Source: Zizania palustris
Taxonomy: Eukaryota > Streptophyta > Magnoliopsida > Poales > Poaceae
Reading direction: 5' to 3'
Assembly (NCBI GenBank): GCA_019279435.1
Contig: JAAALK010000284.1
Span: 20,824,390-20,888,389 of the forward strand
Length of the DNA: 64,000 nucleotides
Shown here piece after piece: positions 20,321 through 31,018 of this stretch. A program made the translations under genes and the position numbers. The notes under the pieces were generated by a model. That model worked only from the letters and a program-made list of their open reading frames with translations. It ran no database searches and had not been told where the DNA came from. Positions within the stretch are counted from its first letter, which is position 1, and every line of letters starts with the position of its first letter.

Positions 20321-21460
20321 ATGGAGAAGAGCTACTCCAAGCGGTCCACGTCTTCTTCCTCTTCATCGAGCTCAAGCGATGAGGAGATTGCCATTAGGAA
20401 GGGGAAGGACAAGGACGATCCGGCGGGCCTCTGCTTCATGGCCTTCGGAGACAAGCCGAAGAGCCGTTCACACCAGCGCCGAAGATCCCGCAAGAGCTTC
20501 TGTTCAATGGCTCTTGGGGATAAGGAAGAAAAGAGCTCCTCCGACGACTCCGACGACTCCGACAATGAAAAGGTATCATCCTATGAGTGCGAGATCGTTG
20601 ATTTACTTGAGAGCAATCGTCAGGAATTAAAGTATCGGAAAAAACTGCTTAGGGGGGCCAAGAAGAGGATAGATGAGTTAGAGAGTGAGCTTGCCGTAGC
20701 CAACGGTAGAATTGAGAGTCTATCTTCTTCCCCTTGCTTGGGTGATAGCAGTGAGTGCCCGAAGTGTGAGGTGCTTCTGTGTGACTTGTCGACTCTGAAG
20801 TCCAAGTACACAGAAAGGGTTGATGAGAGGGACGCTTTGGCCACTGAGCTTGAAAGCGCTCAACTGGAGCTGAAAGATGCTCAAGCCACTGTCGTCGCAC
20901 CCTGTGTTAATTGCCCATCTTATCTAGCTACCTTAGCTGAGCTGAAATCCAAGGGCAATGAGCATTTGGGTGATTTGGAGAGATTGAGAGCTGAGCTTGC
21001 GCAGACTAGGCTAGAGCTTGAGACACTGTCAGTTCCACCCACTGTCTGTGAGAACTGCCTGTCTCTTAGAATGGAATTGATTAAGTTGAAAGCCGAGAAG
21101 TCTGTTCAAGTAGAGAGTGAGTGTGAGACCTGCTTGTCTCAGGTGGAGGTTCTAGCTTCCTTGAGAGAGGAGCTAGCAGATTCTCAGAATGAGAACTTTT
21201 ACCTCCGTTCTATCCTGAGTTGGATCAGTGCCAGAGAGCCACAGCTCGGCATGATGATCCATCAGTTCAAGAGGCAGGATGGGTTTGGAGTAGGTTACAC
21301 CTACACCAAGGCTGACTTTGAGAGTGCCATTAGCCGGGCAGTGGAGTGGAGTAAAATTACTCCAGAGCAGAGGTATCCCAAGACTCACTCCACTGAGTCT
21401 TCCCAGGCTTGTCAGCCTAAGGATGGAGTGATCCATGAGCCACCCAAAGCTCCACCCTAG
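20321..21460 (+). CDS. Copia-1 gag coiled-coil region
   Basis: 379 open codons. A Ser-rich acidic segment comes first, then a long coiled coil (RAKKRIDELESELAVANGRI, repeated LKSK/LESAQLELKDAQ heptads) interrupted by four CxxC-like Cys pairs (SECPKCEVL, APCVNCPSY, CENCLS, CETCLS). Such an insert is typical of the Maximus/Opie group and may serve in particle assembly. It was one frame with gag before the TGA at 20,282. It ends at a TAG (21,458). Copia-2 lacks this whole region. Confidence 0.75.
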   Translation: MEKSYSKRSTSSSSSSSSSDEEIAIRKGKDKDDPAGLCFMAFGDKPKSRSHQRRRSRKSFCSMALGDKEEKSSSDDSDDSDNEKVSSYECEIVDLLESNRQELKYRKKLLRGAKKRIDELESELAVANGRIESLSSSPCLGDSSECPKCEVLLCDLSTLKSKYTERVDERDALATELESAQLELKDAQATVVAPCVNCPSYLATLAELKSKGNEHLGDLERLRAELAQTRLELETLSVPPTVCENCLSLRMELIKLKAEKSVQVESECETCLSQVEVLASLREELADSQNENFYLRSILSWISAREPQLGMMIHQFKRQDGFGVGYTYTKADFESAISRAVEWSKITPEQRYPKTHSTESSQACQPKDGVIHEPPKAPP

Positions 21461-22036
21461 AAGCCTATCTGGGTTCCAAAGCCCAAACACCTCCACACTT
21501 CTCTTGACTCTCTTCCTGGACCCTCTCAACCCAAGAAGACAACACCATTCACCACTAAGCCCAAAAATCCCAAGCCTCAACCACATCCCAAGAAGCCCAC
21601 CTATCATTGTGAGTATTGTCAGAGAAATGGGCATCTTGCGGAGTTTTGCTTCAGGAGGAAGCGGGTTGAGAGAGCAGAGAGAGCTCGTTGTGGTCAGGAG
21701 AAGTTCTACCAGCAGGGTGGTAGACTGCGTGTTCCTCGACGCGGGGAGAGGCTGGAGGCCAGGCCGCGTCGTGTAGGTGGTGGTAGAGGAGACGGCTTTC
21801 TTGCCCGTGCTCCAGTTGGTGGTGTCCGTTTCGGCAGAGTTCTAGGCCGTGTTGGCTACGGTCCTAGACCTCGTGGCCGCAGGTTTAGGCAGAACCAAGG
21901 ACCGCGCTTTGAGCCACGTTTTGGTCCAAACTCTCATGATGATTTCTGCTTTCCGTCTTTTGTGCAGATGGCTCGACACTGGTTTAGCTCTTTTGCTAAA
22001 CCTGGTGCCAAACCATTTGCTCCCACTTACAGCCAC
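21461..22036 (+). pseudogene. Copia-1 second zinc knuckle and basic Gly/Arg tail
   Basis: In a frame with no start of its own, CEYCQRNGHLAEFC (21,608-21,649) forms a second CX2CX4HX4C knuckle. It is followed by an Arg/Gly-rich nucleic-acid-binding tail and FCFPSFVQMARHWFSSFAKP. The segment ends at TGA 22,034-22,036, where a small frameshift separates it from the protease. Confidence 0.7.
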
Positions 22037-22041
22037 TGATT

Positions 22042-22458
22042 GTGCAGGACCAGGGACTAGAGGACGTTTGGATTATGGACTCAAGATGCTCTCGCCACAT
22101 GACAGGACATCGTAGATGGTTCTCCAGTCTCACTCCCCCGAGCTCCAAAGAATACATCACCTTCGGGAACAGTGGTCAGGGGAAAGTAAGTGGCATTGGC
22201 TCAATTCGCATTTCAGATCATTTCTCTTTGAAGAATGTTGCTTTGGTTAAAAATTTGAATTTCAATTTGATTTCTGTTTCGCAACTTCTTGAGGATGGTT
22301 TAGAAGTGCATTTTAAGAAGGGAAAATCTTCTGTGTTTGATTCTAGAGGGTATTTGATTTGCCAGATTTTACCATTTGGTAAAGTTTTTCGAATTGACTT
22401 CTCTAGTTCTTTTGGCCCTTCTCGCTGTTTGATAGCTGGATCTTCCTCTGAGCTCTGA
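22042..22458 (+). pseudogene. Copia-1 protease and pre-integrase region
   Basis: Encodes DVWIMDSRCSRHMTGH, the Copia aspartic protease site in which the usual DSG has become DSR, so the enzyme is expected to be dead. KNVALVKNLNFNLISVSQLL and the pre-integrase segment follow. The stop TGA at 22,456 replaces the Trp that normally precedes KWHRRLGH. Confidence 0.8.
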
Positions 22459-23594
22459 AAGTGGCATAGGAGGTTAGGCCATTTGAGTTTTGATTTGCTA
22501 GTCAGGTTAAGCTCTATGGACCTCATCCGAGGATTGCCCAAGCTTAAAATGGAGAAAGATCTAGTTTGTCATCCCTGTCGTCATGGGAAAATGGTTGCCG
22601 CTTCTCACTCACCTGTGACTCAGGTGATGACTTCGTATCCGGGCGAGCTTTTACACTTGGACACTGTCGGTCCAGCTCGGGTACGCTCAGTCGGTGGGAA
22701 GTGGTACGCGCTTGTCATTGTTGACGACTTCTCTCGATTCTTGTGGGTTTTCTTTTTGGAGTCTAAGGATGAAACTTTTCAGTTTGTTCATGACCTGATT
22801 TTGAAGCTGAAGAATGAGAACAATGGTCGGATGCGAGCAATTCGCTCCGACAACGGCTCTGAGTTCAAGAACTCTCAGTTCGTCAGCTTTTGTAGTGATC
22901 AAGGTCTTGACCATCAGTTTTCTTCTCCTTACACTCCCCCACAGAACGACGTTGTGGAACGAAAGAACCGCACGCTAGTCGAGATGGCCAGGACGATGCT
23001 CGATGAGCACATGACTCCTAGGCGTTTTGGGCTGAAGCCATGAACACGGCTTGCTATCTGGCCAACCGCATCTTTCTTAGAGCTTACCTTGGTAAAACAT
23101 CATATGAACTGCGGTTTGGCAGACAGCCCAAGGTGAGCCACTTGCGAGCGTTTGGCTGCAAGTGCTTTGTGCTCAAGAAGGGAGGGCATTTGGACAAGTT
23201 TGAGTCTCGTTGTTGGGATGGTGTTTTTCTTGGTTATTCATTGCATTCTCGAGGTTTCCGTGTTTGGAAACTCGAAACCCATCAGCTTGTCGAGACTTGC
23301 GAAGTTTCATTTGATGAGTCCTTGCCTTCTTTGACTCCTTCTTTTGAGCCTTCTGGTGATGATGAGCTCGGAGAGTCCATCTTCGAGGAAGATGAGGATA
23401 CTCCAGCTGCTGATGAGGGTGGGCCTTCTGCACCCCCTGCAGAGCCCACACCTTCTGAGACTTCGACTGAGGATGAGGGTGGACCTCTGATCACTTCTTC
23501 CACTACGATCGAGCCCCCTCAGTCGAGTCCAGAGGTGCCAGCTGCTGACTCCGGTGAGGTGACTTCAGATCACCAGGGAACCCGAGCAGTTTAG
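22459..23594 (+). pseudogene. Copia-1 integrase, frameshifted
   Basis: HRRLGHLSF and the CHPCRHGK zinc-binding segment are followed by the integrase core: LHLDTVGPARV (first Asp), AIRSDNGSEF (second Asp) and VVERKNR (Glu), so the DDE triad is present. A one-base loss near 23,027 breaks the frame after TPRRF; the next frame (23,040-23,594) continues with NTACYLANRIFL and the GKTSYELRFGRQPKVSHLRAFGC region. It ends at TAG 23,592, probably a former Gln codon. Confidence 0.85.
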
Positions 23595-23627
23595 CATGAC
23601 CATCCCTCAGAGCTCATCATAGGTGAT

Positions 23628-25235
23628 TTGACTGAGAGAACTTTGCGTTCATCTAATGCCTCTCTTGCTGTGTTTGCTGAATCTGCTTTTGTTGCATCTT
23701 TTGAGCCCAGAGACGTTTCTCATGCTCTTTCTGATTCTAATTGGATTAATGCTATGCAAGAAGAGCTTGAGAACTTTGTCCGCAATCGGGTTTGGACACT
23801 AGTTGAGCCGCCACCAGGATGCAACCCCATAGGCACCAAGTGGGTAATCAAGAACAAACAAGGTGAAGATGGGGTTGTGGTGCGCAACAAAGCTCGACTA
23901 GTTGCCCACGGTTTTTGCCAGAAAGAGGGTATTGATTTTGAAGAAACTTTCACCCCTGTTGCCCGTCTTGAGTCCATTTGCATTCTCTTAGCTTTTGCCG
24001 CTTCGAATGGTTTTAAGCTTTTTCAAATGGACGTTAAGAGTGCTTTTCTGAACGGGTTCATAGAGGAGGAAGTTTATGTTAGGCAGCCCCCCGGCTTTGA
24101 GAACCCTAAGTTTCCGCGACATGTTTTTAAGCTGCAAAAGGCTTTATACGGGTTGAAGCAAGCCCCCAGGGCTTGGTATGACCGGTTGAAGCAGTTTTTG
24201 TTGGGGAAGGGTTTTGTGATGGGTTCAGTGGATAAAACTCTCTTCTTGCTCAGAGTTGCTTCAGATTTTTTAGTCGCTCAGATTTACGTGGACGATATTA
24301 TTTTTGGCGGTACTACTAATGATCTTGTGTCCAAGTTTTCTGAGCAGATGCACAGTGAGTTTGAGATGAGCCTCATGGGTGAGCTTAAGTACTTCTTAGG
24401 ACTCCAGATCAAGCAGACCAAGGATGGCACTTTCATCCACCAAGGTAAGTACACTCGTGATATGCTTAAGAAATTTGACTTTGGTGGGGAGTTGAAGCCG
24501 CAGATGACCCCGATGGGCACATCTGGGGGTCTAGACAAGGACGAGAGCGGCGTCAAGGTCAATGAAAGGGAGTTTCGAGGGATGATCGGCTCGCTGCTGT
24601 ACTTGACGGCGACCAGACCGGACATTCAGTTCGCCGTGGGACTGTGCGCGCGCTTCCAGTCTTCACCTCGCGCGTCTCATCGGCAGGCTGTCAAACACAT
24701 ATTCAGGTATCTTACTTATGCGCTCGATCTTGGTCTTTACTATTCAGCTTCATCATCTCTCGATTTATCTGGATTTTCGGATGCCGACTTTGGTGGGTGC
24801 CGGTTGGATCGCAAGTCGACTTCCGGTATTTGCCAGTTTCTTGGTTCTTCTCTTCTCTCTTGGTCTTCTCGAAAGCAATCTGGAGTTGCTCTTTCGACCA
24901 CAGAGGCTAAGTACGTAGCTGCTGCTAGCTGCTGCTCACAGTTGGTTTGGATGATTTCCACTCTACGAGATTTTGGTTTGTTCTTTCCTACCAGAGTTCC
25001 TTTGTTTTGCGACAGCACCAGTGCAATTAGTGTAGGGAAAAACCCATGTCTCCATTCAAAAACCAAACACATTGATGTGCGCTTTCACTTCTTGCGGGAT
25101 CAATATGAGAAAGGTGTCATTGACCTTTTCCATGTTGATACCCATCATCAGTTGGCAGACATTTTCACCAAACCCCTAGATCAGTCTACCGTTGAGCATT
25201 TACGAGGGGATTTGGGTGTTGTGTATCCTTTCTAG
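23628..25235 (+). CDS. Copia-1 reverse transcriptase and RNase H, open
   Basis: 535 open codons. RT has KLFQMDVKSAFLNG, ALYGLKQAPRAWYDRL and the catalytic IYVDDIIFGG. RNase H follows with SGFSDADFGG, TTEAKYVAA, CDSTSAI and HIDVRFHF, then LADIFTKPL near the C terminus. All catalytic Asp/Glu positions I can check are present. It is the C-terminal part of a polyprotein; the ATG at 23,628 is internal and not a natural start. Expression is doubtful because of upstream stops and the promoterless 5' LTR. Confidence 0.9.
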   Translation: MTERTLRSSNASLAVFAESAFVASFEPRDVSHALSDSNWINAMQEELENFVRNRVWTLVEPPPGCNPIGTKWVIKNKQGEDGVVVRNKARLVAHGFCQKEGIDFEETFTPVARLESICILLAFAASNGFKLFQMDVKSAFLNGFIEEEVYVRQPPGFENPKFPRHVFKLQKALYGLKQAPRAWYDRLKQFLLGKGFVMGSVDKTLFLLRVASDFLVAQIYVDDIIFGGTTNDLVSKFSEQMHSEFEMSLMGELKYFLGLQIKQTKDGTFIHQGKYTRDMLKKFDFGGELKPQMTPMGTSGGLDKDESGVKVNEREFRGMIGSLLYLTATRPDIQFAVGLCARFQSSPRASHRQAVKHIFRYLTYALDLGLYYSASSSLDLSGFSDADFGGCRLDRKSTSGICQFLGSSLLSWSSRKQSGVALSTTEAKYVAAASCCSQLVWMISTLRDFGLFFPTRVPLFCDSTSAISVGKNPCLHSKTKHIDVRFHFLRDQYEKGVIDLFHVDTHHQLADIFTKPLDQSTVEHLRGDLGVVYPF

Positions 25236-26511
25236 GATATTTTGCGTCAGTTTTCCTTCTTCTTTACTCTTTTCTTGAGTCTCCTTGTGTGTGTTCATAT
25301 CTTGCATATTCATATATCACACTTTAGAGATGCTTCTGTTATATGATTGAACTGCTTTACTTACTCTAGCTGGTACATGCTTTTGAATACTTGTCAATGA
25401 TCATGCTTTAGTTCAGTTCACTTGACATGTCTGATATCTGTCATGTGCATGGCTTTTATGATTTAAAACTTGAAAAATGATCACCATTGCTTCCGGTAAC
25501 TAGCATGTGTAGGCTGAATGTTTTTGCTATGCTTTAAAACATGGAAATGTGCTGTAAAAATGATGAAAAATCAAGAAAAATGAAAATTCCATGCCTTTTT
25601 ATGTATAACTTGAAAAGATCCAGGTGGGTTTGCTTTGTCGCATTGCATTGTTCTAGACTGCCTACCATAGCACTTTGGTATGAACTAGGACAGTGTAGTG
25701 TATGCCAAGACCAATGTATTAAGCTTCTGATGGTCCAATTCTGGCCTAGGCTTGACTTGGTCGGTCAGCGTAAGGTTTGACACGCAAATAACCCCTGGCA
25801 AAAATGAAAAAGGAAAAAGAAAAAGCCTGAAAATTGAAATGATAACAAGTTTGCTAAAGAATTTTGTTTTGGACAAAGCTTATCTTGGTAGATATCAGTT
25901 AGCTTCTACATCTCATGTTTACCTTGCTTGTTAACTGGAAAATATGGTGATGCTTTTGTTTGCAAAAAATGAAAAATGCGTGCTAATGACTTTCTTTAGA
26001 TATCATCTGTTGCACTGATCATGCCATGTATCGTTAACAGTATGTCTTTTGCTGTATCTGTTAGATGTTGTCATTGCAGTCAATCATATCTGAGAAGCAT
26101 GCTTTATTCACTCCACCTGCACTCCAGTTACATTCATTGCATATTTTGAGGGGAGTTGCATTTCAGGGGGAGTCTGTGTCTCTTTTGAGTGCTTGATGAG
26201 TTCACTTGTCAACAAGGGGGAGAAAATTTGGGATCAGAGGTTAAGGGGGAGTTTTTGCCTCGCTTGCTCTTACCCTGTTGATATCCTTGTTGTTCTGAAA
26301 CCGCACTCATTTTGAGCTTTCTACATTTTGGTTAACCATAATGACCACTTCTTGTTTTTGTTTGACTTTCGGTCATTAGGGTTAAACTTTTACTTTATTT
26401 TCTTCTTCTTTGTTTTTCTTGTGCTTTGTTTTCGTGTTTCCACATTTGTTTCGTAGGTGTTGAAGAGCTGGAGAAGTAAAATGTTGACAATGCACTCATC
26501 AAGGGGGAGAT
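25236..26511 (+). other. Copia-1 3' leader and polypurine tracts, no gene
   Basis: About 1.3 kb between the RNase H stop and the 3' LTR. No env-like frame is seen. Purine tracts of the type AGGGGGAG occur four times (near 26,165, 26,215, 26,245 and 26,501); the last, AAGGGGGAGA at 26,501, abuts the LTR and is the likely second-strand primer. Confidence 0.75.
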
Positions 26512-28446
26512 TGAGGAGCCATGTTGAATAGCGTGGGCCTCATGGCTCCAGATGTGATGAGTCATTGTCAACGATAGTCAAAGAGGACAGAAGAAGAAAG
26601 GAGATCTGTTGTTTCATTGGCCGCGTGTGACTCAGGTACACGGGCAGTGAACGACTATCGGGCTGAGAGAGCTGCGAAGTCGGGCTGGTCCAATCCGGGT
26701 ACATGGGCCAAAAGCAGTAGAAGACCCACTGGGCTGTTGACCAGGATTGACTCAGGTACACAGGTGGTGAGTGATTGCCGGGCTGAGAGAGCTGCGGAAT
26801 CGGGCTGGCTCAATCCGGGTACCTGGTGCAAAGTCGGTGGAGGCTTTGTCAGTTTCGGCGCAAATCTGACAACCATTGATTCTGTATCGGACTGTCCAGA
26901 AGAGAAGCCGTAGTCGCTACGAAAGCTTAGCTTCCGGATAAGTCATTTGTATCTCTAGGCCCACAGTCAGTCAGTCGTGTCTGTAAAAATTCCTAAGGGC
27001 AGTTGAGTCTTTTCCTTTATTTTAGCGTTTGTAAAAACCCTAAGGGGCTGGTGGAATATTCTAGGCCATTGGGCAGCCTATAAATAGGGCCCCAATCCCT
27101 AGGGTTGGACTACCCTTTTGGCTGAAATCAATACATACTCCTTTGGGTCATTTTGTCTCTTGCACTTTCTCTGTCTCTCCTGTTTTTGTGCGCCACCAGG
27201 AACTGGCTTGGGTTTTGATTCCATCCGTTTCTACTTGTTCCAGAGATTCAATCTGCTGTTTGTGTTGAGGTGTGTGCATTGATTTCTCTGCATCAGAAGC
27301 TTCGTTTTTGTTGTGCGCAACCATGCCTTCTCTGTGTTAAATGCCTCACGGTTGCTTCTGTTCTTCACGTGAGGAGTACTAGTTCATACTAGTTTCAAGT
27401 AGTACTACTACTCTGTAGCAATAGTACACTAGTACCCTAGCCTTGCTTTTACTGCACAACTTTTTGATCGAGTTGACAGGACTAAAGTCCCTTTTCTGGT
27501 TGTTCTCTGGCGAAGCCCCTTCTCTGTTCGAAGCCCCTCAGCTCCGTGAGGCAGGCTTCAATCTGATATCCTCGAAGGCTTCGCTTGAACTTCGAACTTC
27601 ATTTTGTGTCCTGAGTTGCTAGCTTCGAAGTACTTTTTGAACTGTCAGTGTTTCATACTTCGAACGTCTGTGCGAAGGTACTCCGACTTGAGCTCTTCGA
27701 AGTCCATACTTCGACAGGTTTCAAAGTTGGCTTCGAACCTTATCTTTCTGTTAAACTTCGCTCGACGTGAGTTCCTGTCTGCTGTCATTTTCGAAGGTCT
27801 TGATGCGTTTGTTCGAAGGTAGAGTGTAGGCTTCGTTTTGGTTCCTCTGTCGCGTATCAACCTTCGCTTCTCTTTTCGAAGGTTGTTTGTCTGTGCGTTG
27901 TGTTCGAAGCATTCTGTTCGAAGGATAGGCTTCGAAGCACTCGGTTCGAAGCTAGCTTCGATACTTCCGTACTTAGCTTCGAAGCATCTTCGGTCTTTTG
28001 CCACCTCGAACTAGGTTAGACCAAACCACCTCGGTAGACTTTGTCATTCGAAGCAGACCTCGACCTCCGGAGCAGGCTTCGACCTAGCGAAGCAGGCTTC
28101 GACACTACGAAGCAGGCTTCGACCAGTGAAGCAGGCTTCGCCAAGTTTCGAACAGGAGACAGATTTCGAACGGTAACTTCTCATTTCACTCCTTGTGCAT
28201 TTATACTGAGAAGTTTATCTTGCCTTGTCTTTTGTATACTGTTTATCTGTCTATTAGCACTGCATTGGCATTTCTCTGTTTATCACCAGTTGCTTCTAGG
28301 CTAGATACCTTTAAACTTAGGCGATCTGTTCCTTCTGTGCTGTTTAGTCTTTAGAGGTGCGTTGGGTATTGGGAGCAGGCCATTGATTCGAAAGAATTTT
28401 TAGGCGCCCATTCACCCCCCCTCTGGTCGCTACTTTTGGTCCTACA
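26512..28446 (+). repeat. 3' LTR of Copia-1 (1,935 bp, full length)
   Basis: Begins TGAGGAGCCATG and ends GGTCCTACA. Contains TATAAATA at 27,079-27,086, which the 5' LTR has lost. The downstream half carries dozens of TTCGAAG motifs and 18-21-bp GCAGGCTTCGAC repeats, one more unit than in the 5' LTR. Confidence 0.92.
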
Positions 28447-28451
28447 CATAC

Positions 28452-30917
28452 AACCTTCCACCTTCGTTTTGTATGAAATATGAATTTATGTTCCTGTGTC
28501 TCATTATACCCGATCCAGAGCATCCTGGAACACGACTAAACGTGATGCCAAAGCCCTTAATTGAAGAGTTGAAACAATTGTGGAAAGGAGTTGAAGCATA
28601 TGACTATGACCAGAAGCAAAAATTCAATCTTCGAGTTGCGTATCTGTGGTCGGTCCACGATTTTCCGGCATATGGTATTTTTTTTGGTTGGAGTTGTCAT
28701 GGAAGGTTGACATGCCCGATATGTGCGAAGGACACAGATTGTTTCCATCTGAACTTCGGGGGAAAGATTTGTTACTTTGATTGCCATAGATGCTTTTTGC
28801 CCTTGAATCACCCATTTAGGTTACAGAGGAACAATTTTAAGAAGGACAATATTGTTGTAAAGGGACCACCAAGGCGTTTAAATGGTAGAGAAATTGCTGA
28901 TATGCTGAATGAGTTGGTCCTTAATGAAAATGAGGATGGATTTGTAGGATTCGGAACCGAACATAATTGGACCCACATATGTGGCTTATGGGAACTGCCG
29001 TATGTCAAATCACTAATTCTGATGCACAACATTGACATTATGCATCAGGAACGTAATGTTGGTGAAAGCATTATAAGTACATGTATGGATTTTACTGATA
29101 GGACAAAAGATAATGTAAAGGCGAGAAGAGATTTAACTGAGATTTGTAATCGACCAACCCTTGAGTTGACGAATAGTGGTGGCAAGCCACGTGCCCCATT
29201 TTGTATAAAACCTAAAGAAAAAAACAAGTAATGAGGTGGTTGAAAAATTTGAAATCCCCAGATGGTTACGCCGCGGGATTTAGAAGAGTTGTGAATTTGA
29301 AGACAGGGAAATTAAATGGATTGAAAAGTCACGATTACCACATAATAATGGAAAGACTCCTTCCTGTAATGTTTCGCGGGTACCTGAATGATGATGTGTG
29401 GAAGGCGTTAGCTGAGCTGAGCCGTTTTTATAGACAACTTTGTGCGAAAGAAATTAAGAAAGATATGATGGAGATGCTAGAGAAAGAGATCCCGGTGCTT
29501 TTATGTAAATTAGAAAAAATATTCCCTCCAGGGTTCTTCAATCCAATGCAACATTTACTGGTTCATCTGCCATATGAAGCTAAGGTAGGTGGCTTTGTGC
29601 AATATAGGTGGATGTATCATATTGAAAAGTCCCTAAAGAAGCTTACATCGATGGTTGGTAATAAGGCCAGAGTTGAAGGTTGCATCGCAGAAGAATTTAA
29701 ATTGAAAGAGATATCATACTTTACTAGTGTATACTTCGCTGAGCATCACAATGTCAACACACCTTGTATACGGTACCATATGGATGAAGACTATCCTTAC
29801 AGTGATCTCCAAATTTTTGGGTGGAAGGGCATATCTGTTGGTGTCTCCACGACATATTATGTAACTCAGGAAGAACGAACATATGCCCTGCTCTACATGT
29901 ACTCAAATATGGAAGAGATGGAACAATATTTCGCGTAAGTAAATATTTTTTAGTTTTATATTTTACCTCCAAATATTATACCCGTTGTTTACCTATTCGT
30001 TATAATGACAGTATGTTTGATTTGAAATACTTGACGTTTGGTCGTCAACCAACAGAGAAGCAATTAGATAAATTGCGTCGAAAAGGAGTAAATGGCGGGC
30101 CTAGTTTCCTCACTTGGTTCAGAGAACATGTAAATCCTTACCTTTTGTGACACGTATTATTTTACTCTACTAGGTTAATTATCTTATAATCTTCTATGAT
30201 TTGCAGTGCGTGCTCGCTGACAATGTACATATAGACTTGCGACTGCTCTCTTACGGAAGTATTAGTGCCAAAAGTTACGGTCGCTATGATGTTAATGGTT
30301 TCCGCTTCCGTTCAACTATTTTTGAAGCATATCGAGCTCTAGCGGCAACAACTAATACTGGAGTTGTTACAAGGGTCATTGATGCACAAGGACACGAAAC
30401 TATGTATTATGGAACCATCAAAAATATAATCGAGTACAATTTTGCCGGGAATAAGGAGATTAAAGTAGTCTTCTTCGATTGTGATTGGTTCGACCCTAAA
30501 CATGGTACTCGTGAAAACCAATTTGGGATGGTTGAAGTCAAACACGCGGAACGATTATGTGGTTGCGATAATTTTGTCCTTGCTCACCAAGTCAAGCAGG
30601 TGTATTATATGTTGTACCCATGTGAAAAACTAAGTGCTTGGTGGGTAGTCTACAAAGTGAATCCTCGGGAACGTCTACACACCCCTAGTGATGGCGCTTA
30701 TCAATTGGAGGTTGAAGAGGTCGATGAGGTTTACCAAGATGATGAATTGCCGACTTCGTTTAATGTAGAGTCAGAATTGTCGACAGATTCTTTTCTCGGC
30801 GATTCTAATGATGTAGCAGTTCCCGAGAAAAGGAAACACCAACATAAGAAGAAAAAAGTAACATGGCATGCTTTGGGGAGAAAAGGACAAATTGATCCTG
30901 ATTTTGATGATAATTGA
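28452..30917 (+). pseudogene. CACTA TNP2-like transposase, 3' part
   Basis: The frame interrupted at 17,641 resumes after the CATAC duplication with NLPPSFCMKYEFMF. Then come the C-terminal half of the TNP2 core (VHDFPAYGIFFGWSCHGRLT, HNIDIMHQERNVGESI), a frameshift in the A-run at 29,216-29,224, the DUF4218-type domain (SPDGYAAGF, MERLLPVMFRGYL, FFNPMQHLLVHLPYEA), an intron (29,935-30,011), a short exon (30,012-30,129), an intron, and the DUF4216-type domain (30,207-30,917; YYGTIKNIIEYNF, VFFDCDWFD). It ends in a Lys-rich tail and stop at 30,915. This is the standard domain order of plant CACTA TNP2 proteins. Confidence 0.85.
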
Positions 30918-31018
30918 CAAGTAATTGTTTTCATACATGCATATGCAATATACTTCATATTACATATGTACAAACCTTCTTTACTAATAAATGCTCGTTT
31001 GTGCTTATTTTGAACAGG

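Larger units (their letters stand above)
17642..28446 (+). mobile_element. Copia-1: SIRE/Maximus-like LTR retrotransposon
   Basis: 5' LTR 17,642-19,220, primer site 19,223-19,234, gag-pol 19,280-25,235, polypurine tract 26,501-26,510, 3' LTR 26,512-28,446. The 5-bp duplication CATAC is exact at 17,637-17,641 and 28,447-28,451. Gene order (gag, protease, integrase, RT, RNase H) is that of Copia. The long coiled-coil region between two zinc knuckles and the long 3' leader suggest the SIRE/Maximus lineage (Opie/Ji-like). It splits the CACTA transposase gene in the same orientation. Several stops make it defective. Confidence 0.93.

Noticed and set aside
25236..26511. Env-like gene as in some SIRE elements
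   Set aside because: No frame longer than about 80 codons and no signal peptide or membrane segment; only polypurine tracts recur.
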